A DNA stretch of 64,000 nucleotides from Osmia lignaria lignaria (Eukaryota; Arthropoda; Insecta; Hymenoptera; Megachilidae), in NCBI RefSeq assembly GCF_051020975.1, contig NW_027478159.1:19112501-19176500 (forward strand), in the 5' to 3' direction. The position numbers and the translations under genes are program-made. Below are positions 37,701 to 51,900 of the stretch, one piece after another (the stretch's first letter is position 1; each line of letters opens with the position of its first letter). The notes under the pieces are model-generated. The model had not been told where the DNA came from. It was given only the letters and a program-made list of their open reading frames with translations, and searched no databases.

Positions 37701-38972
37701 ACGAAGCGAGCTATGGCAAAATGTTAAGAGACCTTTTTTGTAGAGAATTAAGTTTCCTACTATTTATGTTCTATGATATTTTTTGATCAGATGCGTAGTT
37801 CTCGAGATATATCAAGATATTTAAAAGTTCCGAAGCCGCACCAACATAATAGAGATACAGAAACACCGTGGCCCCTTTCTTTGAGATAACTCTGCACTAT
37901 TGCGAGCTGCAAATGCCACTTCCAGCTTAGCTGTGCAGAAGAAGAACAACAAGAAGAAGAAATATCTCGAAATATGTCCGTCAGGCCCCTTCCCTTGAGA
38001 TAAATCTGCAAATATCTCGGAAACGAAGCGAGCTATGGCAAAATGTTAAGAGACCTTTTTTGTAGAGAATGAAGTTTCCTACTTTTTATGTTGTATGATA
38101 TTTTTTGATCAGATGCGTAGTTCTCGAGATATATCAAGATATTTAAAAGTTCCGAAGCCGCACCAACATAATAGAGATACAGAAACACCGTGGCCGCTTT
38201 CTTTCAGATAACTCTGCACTATTGCGAGCTGGAAATGCCACTTCCAGTTTAGCTGTGCAGAAGAAGAACAACAAGAAGCAGAAATATCTCGAAATATGTC
38301 CGTCAGGCCCCTTCCCTTGAGCTATATCTGCAAATATCTCGGAAACGAAGCGAGCTATGGTAAAATGTTAAGAGACCCTTTTTGTAGAGAATTATGTTTC
38401 CTACATGTTATGTTCTATGATATTTCTTGATCAGAAGCGTAGTTTTCGAGATATATCGAGATATTTAAAAGTTCCGAAGCCGCACCAACATAATAGAGAT
38501 ACAGAAACACCGTGGCCCCTTTCTTTGAGATAGCTCTGCGCTATTGCGAGCTGCAAATGCCACTTCCAGCTTAGCTGTGCAGAAGAAGAACAACTAGAAG
38601 AAGAAATATCTCGAAATATGTCCGTCAGGCCCCTTCCCTTGAGATAAATCTGCAAATATCTCGGAAACGAAGCGAGCTATGGCAAAATGTTTAGAGACTT
38701 TATTTGTGGAGAATTATGTTTCCTACTTTTTACGTTCTATGATATTTTTTGGTCAGATGCGTAGTTCTCGAGATATATCAAGATATTTTAAAGTTCCGAA
38801 GCCGCACCAACATAATAGAGATACAGAAACACCGTGGCCCCTTTCTTTGAGATAACTCTGCACTATTGCGAGCTGGAAATGCCACTTCCAGTTTAGCTGT
38901 GCAGAAGAAGAACAACAAGAAGAAGAAATATCTCGAAATATGTCCGTCAGGCCCCTTCCCTTGAGATAAATC
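34787..38972. repeat. Pentamer higher-order repeat, 1610 bp (M109-M121)
   Basis: Units start at 34787, 36397 and 38007. The five monomers are: GAAGCAGAA/GCTATATC; type B with CATGTTATG and GATATAAC; TTGGTCAG with GATATTTTAAAG; AATCACCG with CTAGTGCGAGCC and GCAGGAGAAG; and a near-consensus one. Units 2 and 3 share TTGTATG, GTGGCCGCTTTC and GAGACCCTTTTTG, so they are the youngest pair. The third unit stops after three monomers, and M120 has GATAGCTCTGCGC from another class. Confidence 0.85.
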
Positions 38973-39616
38973 TGCAAATATCTCGGAAACGAAGCGAGCT
39001 ATGGCAAAATGTTAAGAGACCTTTTTTGTAGAGAATTAAGTTTCCTACTTTTTATGTTCAATGATATTTTTTGATCAGATGCGTAGTTCTCGAGATATAT
39101 CAAGATATTTAAAAGTTCCGAAGCCGCACCAACCTAATAGAGATACAGAAACACCGTGGCCCCTTTCTTTGAGACAACTCTGCGCTATTGCGAGCTGGAA
39201 ATGGCACTTCCAGTTTAGCTGTGCAGAAGAAGAACAACAAGAAGAAGAAATATCTCGAAATATGTCCGTCAGGCCCCTTCCCTCGAGATAAATCTGCAAA
39301 TATCTCGGAAACGAAGCGACCTATGGCAAAATGTTAAGAGACCTTTTTTGTACAGAATTATGTTCCCTACAATTTACGTTCTATGATATTTTTTGATCAG
39401 AAGCGTAGTTTTCGAGATATATCGAGATATTTAAAAGATCCGAAGCCGCACCAACATAATAGAGATACAGAAACACCGTGGCCCCTTTCTTTGAGATAAC
39501 TCTGCGCTATTGCGAGCTGGAAATGCCACTTCCAGTTTAGCTGTGCAGAAGAAGAACAACAGGAAGAAGAAATATCTCGAAATATGTCCGTCAGGCCCCT
39601 TCCCTTGAGATATATC

Positions 39617-42600
39617 TGCAAATATCTCGGAAACGAAACGAGCTATGGCAAAATGTTAAGAGACCTTTTTTGTAGAGAATTATGTTTCCTACAATTTATG
39701 TTCTATGATATTTTTTGATCAGAAGCGTAGTTTTCGAGATATATCGAGATATTTAAAAGATCCGAAGCCGCACCAACATAATAGAGATACAGAAACACCG
39801 TGGCCCCCGTTTCTTTGAGATAACTCTGCACTATTGCGACCTGCAAATGCCACTTCCAGCTTAGCTGTGCAGAAGAAGAACAACAAGAAGAAGAAATATC
39901 TCGAAATATGTCCGTCAAGCCCCTTCCCTTGAGATAAATCTGCAAATATCTCGGAAACGAAGCGAGCTATGGCGAAATGTTAAGATATCTTTTTTGTAGA
40001 GAATTAAGTTTCCTACCTTTTATGCTCTATGATATTTTTTGATCAGATGCGTAGTGCTCGAGATATATCAAGATATTTAAAAGTTCCGAAGCCGCACCAA
40101 CATAATAGAGATACAGCATCACCGTGGCCCCTTTCTTTCAGATAACTCTGCACTATTTCGAGCTGGAAATGCCACTTCCAGTTTAGCTGTGCAGAAGAAG
40201 AACAACAAGAAGAAGAAATATCTCGAAATATGTCCGTCAGGCCCCTTCCCTCGAGATAAATCTGCAAATATCTCGGAAACGAAGCGAGCTATGGCAAAAT
40301 GTTAAGAGACCTTATTTGTAGAGAATTAAGTTTCCTACTTTTTATGTTCTATGATATTATTTGATCAGATGCGTAGTTCTCGAGATATATCGAGATATTT
40401 AAAAGTTCCGAATCCGCACCAACATAATAGAGATACAGAAACACGGTGGCCCCTTTCTTTGAGATAACTCTGCACTATTGCGAGCTGCAAATGCCACTTC
40501 CAGCTTAGCTGTGCAGAAGCAGAAGAACAAGAAGAAGAAATATCTCGAAATATGTCCGTCAGGCCCCTTCCCTTGAGATAAATCTGCAAATATCTCGGAA
40601 ACGAAGCGACCTATGGCAAAATGTTAAGAGACCTTTTTTGTAGACAATTAAGTTTCCTACTTTTGATGTTCTATGATATTTTTTGATCAGATGCGTAGTT
40701 CTCGAGATATATCCAGATATTTAAAAGTTCCGAAGCGGCACCAACATAATAGAGATACAGAAACACCGTGGCCCCTTTCTTTGAGGTAACTCTGCACTAT
40801 TGCGAGCTGGAAATGCCACTTCCAGTTTAGCTGTGCAGAAGAAGAACAACAGGAAGAAGAAATATCTCGAAATATGTCCGTCAGGCCCCTTCCCTTGAGA
40901 TATATCTGCAAATATCTCGGAAACGAAACGAGCTATGGCAAAATGTTAAGAAACCTTTTTTGTAGAGAATTATGTTTCCTACAATTTATGTTGTATGATA
41001 TTTTTTGATCAGAAGCGTAGTTTTCAAGATATATCGAGATATTTAAAAGATCCGAAGCCGCACCAACATAATAGAGATACAGAAACACCGTGGCCCCTTT
41101 CTTTGAGATAACTCTGCACTATTGCGAGCTGCAAATGCCACTTCCAGCTTAGCTGTGCAGAAGAAGAACAACAAGAAGAAGAAATATCTCGAAATATGTC
41201 CGTCAGGCCCCTTCCCTTGAGATAAATCTGCAAATATCTCGGAAACGAAGCGAGCTATGGCAAAATGTTAAGGGACCTTTTTTGTACAGAATTATGTTCC
41301 CTACAATTTACGTTCTATGATATTTTTTGATCAGAAGCGTAGTTTTCGAGATATATCGAGATATTTAAAAGATCCGAAGCCGCACCAACATAATAGAGAT
41401 ACAGAAACACCGTGGCCCCCGTTTCTTTGAGACAACTCTGCGCTATTGCGAGCTGGAAATGGCACTTCCAGTTTAGCTGTGCAGAAGAAGAACAACAAGA
41501 AGAAGAAATATCTCGAAATATGTCCGTCAGGCCCCTTCCCTCGAGATAAATCTGCAAATATCTCGGAAACGAAGCGAGCTATGGCAAAATGTTAAGATAT
41601 CTTTTTTGTAGAGAATTAGGTTTCCTACTTTTTATGTTCTATGATATTTTTTGATCAGATGCGTAGTTCTCGAGATATATCAAGATATTTAAAAGTTCCG
41701 AAGCCGCACCAACATAATAGAGATACAGAAACACCGTGGCCCCTTTCTTTGAGATAACTCTGCACTATTGCGAGCTGCAAATGCCACTTCCAGCTTAGCT
41801 GTGCAGAAGAAGAACAACAAGAAGAAGAAATATCTCGAAATATGTCCGTCAGACCCCTTCCCTTGAGATAAATCTGCAAATATCTCGGAAACGAAGCGTG
41901 CTATGGCAAAATGTTAAGAGACCTTTTTTGTACAGAATTATGTTCCCTACAATTTACGTTCTATGATATTTTTTGATCAGAAGCGTAGTTTTCGAGATAT
42001 ATCGAGATATTTAAAAGATCCGAAGCCGCACCAACATAATAGAGATACAGAAACACCGTGGCCCCTTTCTTTGAGATAACTCTGCGCTATTGCGAGCTGG
42101 AAATGCCACTTCCAGTTTAGCTGTGCAGAAGAAGAACAACAGGAAGAAGAAATATCTCGAAATATGTCCGTCAGGCCCCTTCCCTTGAGATATATCTGCA
42201 AATATCTCGGAAACGAAACGAGCTATGGCAAAATGTTAAGAGACCTTTTTTGTAGAGAATTATGTTTCCTACAATTTATGTTCTATGATATTTTTCGATC
42301 AGATGCGTAGTTCTCGAGATATATCAAGATATTTAAAAGTTCCGAAGCCGCACCAACCTAATAGAGATACAGAAATACCGTGGCCCCTTTCTTTGAGATA
42401 ACTCTGCACTATTGCGAGCTGGAAATGCCACTTCCAGCTTAGCTGTGCAGAAGAAGAAGAACAAGAAGAAGAAATATCTCGAAATATGTCCGTCAGGCCC
42501 CTTCCCTTGAGATAAATCTGCAAATATCTCGGAAACGAAGCGAGCTATGGCAAAATGTTAAGAGACCTTTTTTGTAGAGAATTAAGTTTCCCACTTTTTA

Positions 42601-42840
42601 TGTTCTATGATATTTTTTGATCAGATGCGTAGTTCTCGAGATATATCAAGATATTTAAAAGTTCCGAAGCCGCACCAACATAATAGAGATACAGAAACAC
42701 TGTGGCCCCTTTCTTTGAGATAACTCTGCACTACTGCGAGCTGCAAATGCCACTTCCAGCTTAGCTGTGCAGAAGAAGAACAACAAGAAGCAGAAATATC
42801 TCGAAATATGTCCGTCAGGCCCCTTCCCTTGAGCTATATC
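39617..42840. repeat. Higher-order family beta, copy 1 (M124-M133)
   Basis: Ten monomers repeated at 43163-46386 with offset 3546. Order: +2 with CGACCTGC; AGTGCTCGAG with ACAGCATCACC and CTATTTCGAG; GAATCCGC with ACACGGTGG; ATCCAGAT with GAAGCGGC; TTTTCAAG; +2 with GACAACTCTGCGC; TTAGGTTTCC with CAGACCCC; B with AAGCGTGC before it; TTTTTCGATC with AAATACCG; and a CACTGTGG monomer ending GCTATATC. M132 differs from M143 in having CAACCTAATAG. Confidence 0.87.
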
Positions 42841-43162
42841 TGCAAATATCTCGGAAACGAAGCGAGCTATGGTAAAATGTTAAGAGACCTTTTTTGTAGA
42901 GAATTATGTTTCCTACATGTTATGTTCTATGATATTTTTTGATCAGAAGCGTAGTTTTCGAGATATATCGAGATATTTAAAAGTTCCGAAGCCGCACCAA
43001 CATAATAGAGATACAGAAACACCGTGGCCCCTTTCTTTGAGATAACTCTGCGCTATTGCGAGCTGGAAATGCCACTTCCAGTTTAGCTGTGCAGAAGAAG
43101 AACAACAGGAAGAAGAAATATCTCGAAATATGTCCGTCAGGCCCCTTCCCTTGAGATATATC

Positions 43163-46100
43163 TGCAAATATCTCGGAAACGAAACGAGCTATGGCAAAAT
43201 GTTAAGAGACCTTTTTTGTAGAGAATTATGTTTCCTACAATTTATGTTCTATGATATTTTTTGATCAGAAGCGTAGTTTTCGAGATATATCGAGATATTT
43301 AAAAGATCCGAAGCCGCACCAACATAATAGAGATACAGAAACACCGTGGCCCCCGTTTCTTTGAGATAACTCTGCACTATTGCGACCTGCAAATGCCACT
43401 TCCAGCTTAGCTGTGCAGAAGAAGAACAACAAGAAGAAGAAATATCTCGAAATATGTCCGTCAAGCCCCTTCCCTTGAGATAAATCTGCAAATATCTCGG
43501 AAACGAAGCGAGCTATGGCGAAATGTTAAGATATCTTTTTTGTAGAGAATTAAGTTTCCTACCTTTTATGCTCTATGATATTTTTTGATCAGATGCGTAG
43601 TGCTCGAGATATATCAAGATATTTAAAAGTTCCGAAGCCGCACCAACATAATAGAGATACAGCATCACCGTGGCCCCTTTCTTTCAGATAACTCTGCACT
43701 ATTTCGAGCTGGAAATGCCACTTCCAGTTTAGCTGTGCAGAAGAAGAACAACAAGAAGAAGAAATATCTCGAAATATGTCCGTCAGGCCCCTTCCCTCGA
43801 GATAAATCTGCAAATATCTCGGAAACGAAGCGAGCTATGGCAAAATGTTAAGAGACCTTATTTGTAGAGAATTAAGTTTCCTACTTTTTATGTTCTATGA
43901 TATTATTTGATCAGATGCGTAGTTCTCGAGATATATCGAGATATTTAAAAGTTCCGAATCCGCACCAACATAATAGAGATACAGAAACACGGTGGCCCCT
44001 TTCTTTGAGATAACTCTGCACTATTGCGAGCTGCAAATGCCACTTCCAGCTTAGCTGTGCAGAAGCAGAAGAACAAGAAGAAGAAATATCTCGAAATATG
44101 TCCGTCAGGCCCCTTCCCTTGAGATAAATCTGCAAATATCTCGGAAACGAAGCGACCTATGGCAAAATGTTAAGAGACCTTTTTTGTAGACAATTAAGTT
44201 TCCTACTTTTGATGTTCTATGATATTTTTTGATCAGATGCGTAGTTCTCGAGATATATCCAGATATTTAAAAGTTCCGAAGCGGCACCAACATAATAGAG
44301 ATACAGAAACACCGTGGCCCCTTTCTTTGAGGTAACTCTGCACTATTGCGAGCTGGAAATGCCACTTCCAGTTTAGCTGTGCAGAAGAAGAACAACAGGA
44401 AGAAGAAATATCTCGAAATATGTCCGTCAGGCCCCTTCCCTTGAGATATATCTGCAAATATCTCGGAAACGAAACGAGCTATGGCAAAATGTTAAGAAAC
44501 CTTTTTTGTAGAGAATTATGTTTCCTACAATTTATGTTGTATGATATTTTTTGATCAGAAGCGTAGTTTTCAAGATATATCGAGATATTTAAAAGATCCG
44601 AAGCCGCACCAACATAATAGAGATACAGAAACACCGTGGCCCCTTTCTTTGAGATAACTCTGCACTATTGCGAGCTGCAAATGCCACTTCCAGCTTAGCT
44701 GTGCAGAAGAAGAACAACAAGAAGAAGAAATATCTCGAAATATGTCCGTCAGGCCCCTTCCCTTGAGATAAATCTGCAAATATCTCGGAAACGAAGCGAG
44801 CTATGGCAAAATGTTAAGGGACCTTTTTTGTACAGAATTATGTTCCCTACAATTTACGTTCTATGATATTTTTTGATCAGAAGCGTAGTTTTCGAGATAT
44901 ATCGAGATATTTAAAAGATCCGAAGCCGCACCAACATAATAGAGATACAGAAACACCGTGGCCCCCGTTTCTTTGAGACAACTCTGCGCTATTGCGAGCT
45001 GGAAATGGCACTTCCAGTTTAGCTGTGCAGAAGAAGAACAACAAGAAGAAGAAATATCTCGAAATATGTCCGTCAGGCCCCTTCCCTCGAGATAAATCTG
45101 CAAATATCTCGGAAACGAAGCGAGCTATGGCAAAATGTTAAGATATCTTTTTTGTAGAGAATTAGGTTTCCTACTTTTTATGTTCTATGATATTTTTTGA
45201 TCAGATGCGTAGTTCTCGAGATATATCAAGATATTTAAAAGTTCCGAAGCCGCACCAACATAATAGAGATACAGAAACACCGTGGCCCCTTTCTTTGAGA
45301 TAACTCTGCACTATTGCGAGCTGCAAATGCCACTTCCAGCTTAGCTGTGCAGAAGAAGAACAACAAGAAGAAGAAATATCTCGAAATATGTCCGTCAGAC
45401 CCCTTCCCTTGAGATAAATCTGCAAATATCTCGGAAACGAAGCGTGCTATGGCAAAATGTTAAGAGACCTTTTTTGTACAGAATTATGTTCCCTACAATT
45501 TACGTTCTATGATATTTTTTGATCAGAAGCGTAGTTTTCGAGATATATCGAGATATTTAAAAGATCCGAAGCCGCACCAACATAATAGAGATACAGAAAC
45601 ACCGTGGCCCCTTTCTTTGAGATAACTCTGCGCTATTGCGAGCTGGAAATGCCACTTCCAGTTTAGCTGTGCAGAAGAAGAACAACAGGAAGAAGAAATA
45701 TCTCGAAATATGTCCGTCAGGCCCCTTCCCTTGAGATATATCTGCAAATATCTCGGAAACGAAACGAGCTATGGCAAAATGTTAAGAGACCTTTTTTGTA
45801 GAGAATTATGTTTCCTACAATTTATGTTCTATGATATTTTTCGATCAGATGCGTAGTTCTCGAGATATATCAAGATATTTAAAAGTTCCGAAGCCGCACC
45901 AACATAATAGAGATACAGAAATACCGTGGCCCCTTTCTTTGAGATAACTCTGCACTATTGCGAGCTGGAAATGCCACTTCCAGCTTAGCTGTGCAGAAGA
46001 AGAAGAACAAGAAGAAGAAATATCTCGAAATATGTCCGTCAGGCCCCTTCCCTTGAGATAAATCTGCAAATATCTCGGAAACGAAGCGAGCTATGGCAAA

Positions 46101-46386
46101 ATGTTAAGAGACCTTTTTTGTAGAGAATTAAGTTTCCCACTTTTTCTGTTCTATGATATTTTTTGATCAGATGCGTAGTTCTCGAGATATATCAAGATAT
46201 TTAAAAGTTCCGAAGCCGCACCAACATAATAGAGATACAGAAACACTGTGGCCCCTTTCTTTGAGATAACTCTGCACTACTGCGAGCTGCAAATGCCACT
46301 TCCAGCTTAGCTGTGCAGAAGAAGAACAACAAGAAGCAGAAATATCTCGAAATATGTCCGTCAGGCCCCTTCCCATGAGCTATATC
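43163..46386. repeat. Higher-order family beta, copy 2 (M135-M144)
   Basis: This copy matches copy 1 monomer for monomer at 3546 bp with only scattered differences, for example CAACATAATAG in M143, TTTTTCTG in M144 and CCCATGAGC at the end of M144. The monomer between copies, M134, joins a left half of the CATGTTATG class to a right half like M123. M145 follows with the pentamer family. Confidence 0.87.
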
Positions 46387-48640
46387 TGCAAATATCTCGG
46401 AAACGAAGCGAGCTATGGTAAAATGTTAAGAGACCTTTTTTGTAGAGAATTATGTTTCCTACATGTTATGTTCTATGATATTTTTTGATCAGAAGCGTAG
46501 TTTTCGAGATATATCGAGATATTTAAAAGTTCCGAAGCCGCACCAACATAATAGAGATACAGAAACACCGTGGCCCCTTTCTTTGATATAACTCTGCACT
46601 ATTGCGAGCTGCAAATGCCACTTCCAGCTTAGCTGTGCAGAGGAAGAGCAACTAGAAGAAGAAATATCTCGAAATATGTCCGTCAGGCCCCTTCCCTTGA
46701 GATAAATCTGCAAATATCTCGGAAACGAAGCGAGCTATGGCAAAATGTTTAGAGACTTTATTTGTGGAGAATTAAGTTTCCTACTTTTTACGTTCTATGA
46801 TATTTTTTGGTCAGATGCGTAGTTCTCGAGATATATCAAGATATTTTAAAGTTCCGAAGCCGCACCAACATAATAGAGATACAGAAACACCGTGGCCCCT
46901 TTCTTTGAGATAACTCTGCACTATTGCGAGCTGGAAATGCCACTTCCAGTTTAGCTGTGCAGAAGAAGAACAACAAGAAGAAGAAATATCTCGAAATATG
47001 TCCGTCAGGCCCCTTCCCTCGAGATATATCTGCAAATATCTCGGAAACGAAGCGAGCTATGGCAAAATGTTAAGAGACCTTTTTTGTAGAGAATTATGTT
47101 TCCTACAATTTATGTTCTATGATATTTTTTGATCAGAAGCGTAGTTTTCGAGATATATCGAGATATTTAAAAGTTCCGAAGCCGCACCAACATAATAGAG
47201 ATACAGAATCACCGTGGCCCCTTTCTTCGAGATAACTCTGCACTAGTGCGAGCCGCAAATGCCGCTTCCAGCTTAGCTGTGCAGGAGAAGAACAACAAGA
47301 AGAAGAAATATCTCGAAATATGTCCGTCAGGCCCCTTCCCTCGAGATAAATCTGCAAATATCTCGGAAACGAAGCGAGCTATGGCAAAAGGTTAAGAGAC
47401 CTTTTTTGTAGAGAATTAAGTTTCCTACTATTTATGTTCTATGATATTTTTTGATCAGATGCGTAGTTCTCGAGATATATCAAGATATTTAAAAGTTCCG
47501 AAGCCGCACCAACATAATAGAGATACAGAAACACCGTGGCCCCTTTCTTTGAGATAACTCTGCACTATTGCGAGCTGCAAATGCCACTTCCAGTTTAGCT
47601 GTGCAGAAGAAGAACAACAAGAAGCAGAAATATCTCGAAATATGTCCGTCAGGCCCCTTCCCTTGAGCTATATCTGCAAATATCTCGGAAACGAAGCGAG
47701 CTATGGTAAAATGTTAAGAGACCCTTTTTGTAGAGAATTATGTTTCCTACATGTTATGTTCTATGATATTTCTTGATCAGAAGCGTAGTTTTCGAGATAT
47801 ATCGAGATATTTAAAAGTTCCGAAGCCGCACCAACATAATAGAGATACAGAAACACCGTGGCCCCTTTCTTTGATATAACTCTGCACTATTGCGAGCTGC
47901 AAATGCCACTTCCAGCTTAGCTGTGCAGAAGAAGAACAACTAGAAGAAGAAATATCTCGAAATATGTCCGTCAGGCCCCTTCCCTTGAGATAAATCTGCA
48001 AATATCTCGGAAACGAAGCGAGCTATGGCAAAATGTTTAGAGACTTTATTTGTGGAGAATTATGTTTCCTACTTTTTACGTTCTATGATATTTTTTGGTC
48101 AGATGCGTAGTTCTCGAGATATATCAAGATATTTTAAAGTTCCGAAGCCGCACCAACATAATAGAGATACAGAAACACCGTGGCCCCTTTCTTTGAGATA
48201 ACTCTGCACTATTGCGAGCTGGAAATGCCACTTCCAGTTTAGCTGTGCAGAAGAAGAACAACAAGAAGAAGAAATATCTCGAAATATGTCCGTCAGGCCC
48301 CTTCCCTTGAGATAAATCTGCAAATATCTCGGAAACGAAGCGAGCTATGGCAAAACGTTAAGAGACCTTTTTTGTAGAGAATTAAGTTTCCTACTTTTTA
48401 TGTTCAATGATATTTTTTGATCAGATGCGTAGTTCTCGAGATATATCAAGATATTTAAAAGTTCCGAAGCCGCACCAACCTAATAGAGATACAGAAACAC
48501 CGTGGCCCCTTTCTTTGAGACAACTCTGCGCTATTGCGAGCTGGAAATGGCACTTCCAGTTTAGCTGTGCAGAAGAAGAACAACAAGAAGAAGAAATATC
48601 TCGAAATATGTCCGTCAGGCCCCTTCCCTCGAGATAAATC
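46387..48640. repeat. Pentamer-family segment M145-M151 with one monomer lost
   Basis: M145-M147 match M110-M112 at 11278 bp. After chimeric M148, M149-M151 match M115-M116 and later units with one monomer fewer (the 46387 to 47675 step is 1288 instead of 1610). M149-M154 also match M120-M125 at 9346 bp. AAAACGTTAAG before 48361 is private to M151. Confidence 0.82.
47353..47674. repeat. Chimeric monomer M148 from a one-monomer contraction
   Basis: It begins as the near-consensus pentamer member (CTACTATTTATG, TTTGAGATAAC, C at 47578 in GCTGCAAATG). It ends as the next member (T at 47594 in CCAGTTT, then GAAGCAGAA and GCTATATC). The switch therefore falls in 47579-47593, inside the hairpin element. 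The unit has four monomers where its relatives have five. Confidence 0.85.
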
Positions 48641-48962
48641 TGCAAATATCTCGGAAACGAAGCGACCTATGGCAAAATGTTAAGAGACCTTTTTTGTACA
48701 GAATTATGTTCCCTACAATTTACGTTCTATGATATTTTTTGATCAGAAGCGTAGTTTTCGAGATATATCGAGATATTTAAAAGATCCGAAGCCGCACCAA
48801 CATAATAGAGATACAGAAACACCGTGGCCCCTTTCTTTGAGATAACTCTGCGCTATTGCGAGCTGGAAATGCCACTTCCAGTTTAGCTGTGCAGAAGAAG
48901 AACAACAGGAAGAAGAAATATCTCGAAATATGTCCGTCAGGCCCCTTCCCTTGAGATATATC

Positions 48963-51900
48963 TGCAAATATCTCGGAAACGAAACGAGCTATGGCAAAAT
49001 GTTAAGAGACCTTTTTTGTAGAGAATTATGTTTCCTACAATTTATGTTCTATGATATTTTTTGATCAGAAGCGTAGTTTTCGAGATATATCGAGATATTT
49101 AAAAGATCCGAAGCCGCACCAACATAATAGAGATACAGAAACACCGTGGCCCCCGTTTCTTTGAGATAACTCTGCACTATTGCGACCTGCAAATGCCACT
49201 TCCAGCTTAGCTGTGCAGAAGAAGAACAACAAGAAGAAGAAATATCTCGAAATATGTCCGTCAAGCCCCTTCCCTTGAGATAAATCTGCAAATATCTCGG
49301 AAACGAAGCGAGCTATGGCGAAATGTTAAGATATCTTTTTTGTAGAGAATTAAGTTTCCTACCTTTTATGTTCTATGATATTTTTTGATCAGATGCGTAG
49401 TGCTCGAGATATATCAAGATATTTAAAAGTTCCGAAGCCGCACCAACATAATAGAGATACAGCATCACCGTGGCCCCTTTCTTTCAGATAACTCTGCACT
49501 ATTTCGAGCTGGAAATGCCACTTCCAGTTTAGCTGTGCAGAAGAAGAACAACAAGAAGAAGAAATATCTCGAAATATGTCCGTCAGGCCCCTTCCCTCGA
49601 GATAAATCTGCAAATATCTCGGAAACGAAGCGAGCTATGGCAAAATGTTAAGAGACCTTATTTGTAGAGAATTAAGTTTCCTACTTTTTATGTTCTATGA
49701 TATTATTTGATCAGATGCGTAGTTCTCGAGATATATCGAGATATTTAAAAGTTCCGAATCCGCACCAACATAATAGAGATACAGAAACACTGTGGCCCTT
49801 TCTTTGAGATAACTCTGCACTATTGCGAGCTGCAAATGCCACTTCCAGCTTAGCTGTGCAGAAGCAGAAGAACAAGAAGAAGAAATATCTCGAAATATGT
49901 CCGTCAGGCCCCTTCCCTTGAGATAAATCTGCAAATATCTCGGAAACGAAGCGACCTATGGCAAAATGTTAAGAGACCTTTTTTGTAGACAATTAAGTTT
50001 CCTACTTTTGATGTTCTATGATATTTTTTGATCAGATGCGTAGTTCTCGAGATATATCCAGATATTTAAAAGTTCCGAAGCCGCACCAACATAATAGAGA
50101 TACAGCATCACCGTGGCCCCTTTCTTTCAGATAACTCTGCACTATTTCGAGCTGGAAATGCCACTTCCAGTTTAGCTGTGCAGAAGAAGAACAACAAGAA
50201 GAAGAAATATCTCGAAATATGTCCGTCAGGCCCCTTCCCTCGAGATAAATCTGCAAATATCTCGGAAACGAAGCGAGCTATGGCAAAATGTTAAGAGACC
50301 TTATTTGTAGAGAATTAAGTTTCCTACTTTTTATGTTCTATGATATTATTTGATCAGATGCGTAGTTCTCGAGATATATCGAGATATTTAAAAGTTCCGA
50401 ATCCGCACCAACATAATAGAGATACAGAAACACTGTGGCCCTTTCTTTGAGATAACTCTGCACTATTGCGAGCTGCAAATGCCACTTCCAGCTTAGCTGT
50501 GCAGAAGCAGAAGAACAAGAAGAAGAAATATCTCGAAATATGTCCGTCAGGCCCCTTCCCTTGAGATAAATCTGCAAATATCTCGGAAACGAAGCGACCT
50601 ATGGCAAAATGTTAAGAGACCTTTTTTGTAGACAATTAAGTTTCCTACTTTTGATGTTCTATGATATTTTTTGATCAGATGCGTAGTTCTCGAGATATAT
50701 CCAGATATTTAAAAGTTCCGAAGCGGCACCAACATAATAGAGATACAGAAACACCGTGGCCCCTTTCTTTGAGGTAACTCTGCACTATTGCGAGCTGGAA
50801 ATGCCACTTCCAGTTTAGCTGTGCAGAAGAAGAACAACAGGAAGAAGAAATATCTCGAAATATGTCCGTCAGGCCCCTTCCCTTGAGATATATCTGCAAA
50901 TATCTCGGAAACGAAACGAGCTATGGCAAAATGTTAAGAAACCTTTTTTGTAGAGAATTATGTTTCCTACAATTTATGTTGTATGATATTTTTTGATCAG
51001 AAGCGTAGTTTTCAAGATATATCGAGATATTTAAAAGATCCGAAGCCGCACCAACATAATAGAGATACAGAAACACCGTGGCCCCTTTCTTTGAGATAAC
51101 TCTGCACTATTGCGAGCTGCAAATGCCACTTCCAGCTTAGCTGTGCAGAAGAAGAACAACAAGAAGAAGAAATATCTCGAAATATGTCCGTCAGGCCCCT
51201 TCCCTTGAGATAAATCTGCAAATATCTCGGAAACGAAGCGAGCTATGGCAAAATGTTAAGGGACCTTTTTTGTACAGAATTATGTTCCCTACAATTTACG
51301 TTCTATGATATTTTTTGATCAGAAGCGTAGTTTTCGAGATATATCGAGATATTTAAAAGATCCGAAGCCGCACCAACATAATAGAGATACAGAAACACCG
51401 TGGCCCCCGTTTCTTTGAGACAACTCTGCGCTATTGCGAGCTGGAAATGGCACTTCCAGTTTAGCTGTGCAGAAGAAGAACAACAAGAAGAAGAAATATC
51501 TCGAAATATGTCCGTCAGGCCCCTTCCCTCGAGATAAATCTGCAAATATCTCGGAAACGAAGCGAGCTATGGCAAAATGTTAAGATATCTTTTTTGTAGA
51601 GAATTAGGTTTCCTACTTTTTATGTTCTATGATATTTTTTGATCAGATGCGTAGTTCTCGAGATATATCAAGATATTTAAAAGTTCCGAAGCCGCACCAA
51701 CATAATAGAGATACAGAAACACCGTGGCCCCTTTCTTTGAGATAACTCTGCACTATTGCGAGCTGCAAATGCCACTTCCAGCTTAGCTGTGCAGAAGAAG
51801 AACAACAAGAAGAAGAAATATCTCGAAATATGTCCGTCAGACCCCTTCCCTTGAGATAAATCTGCAAATATCTCGGAAACGAAGCGTGCTATGGCAAAAT

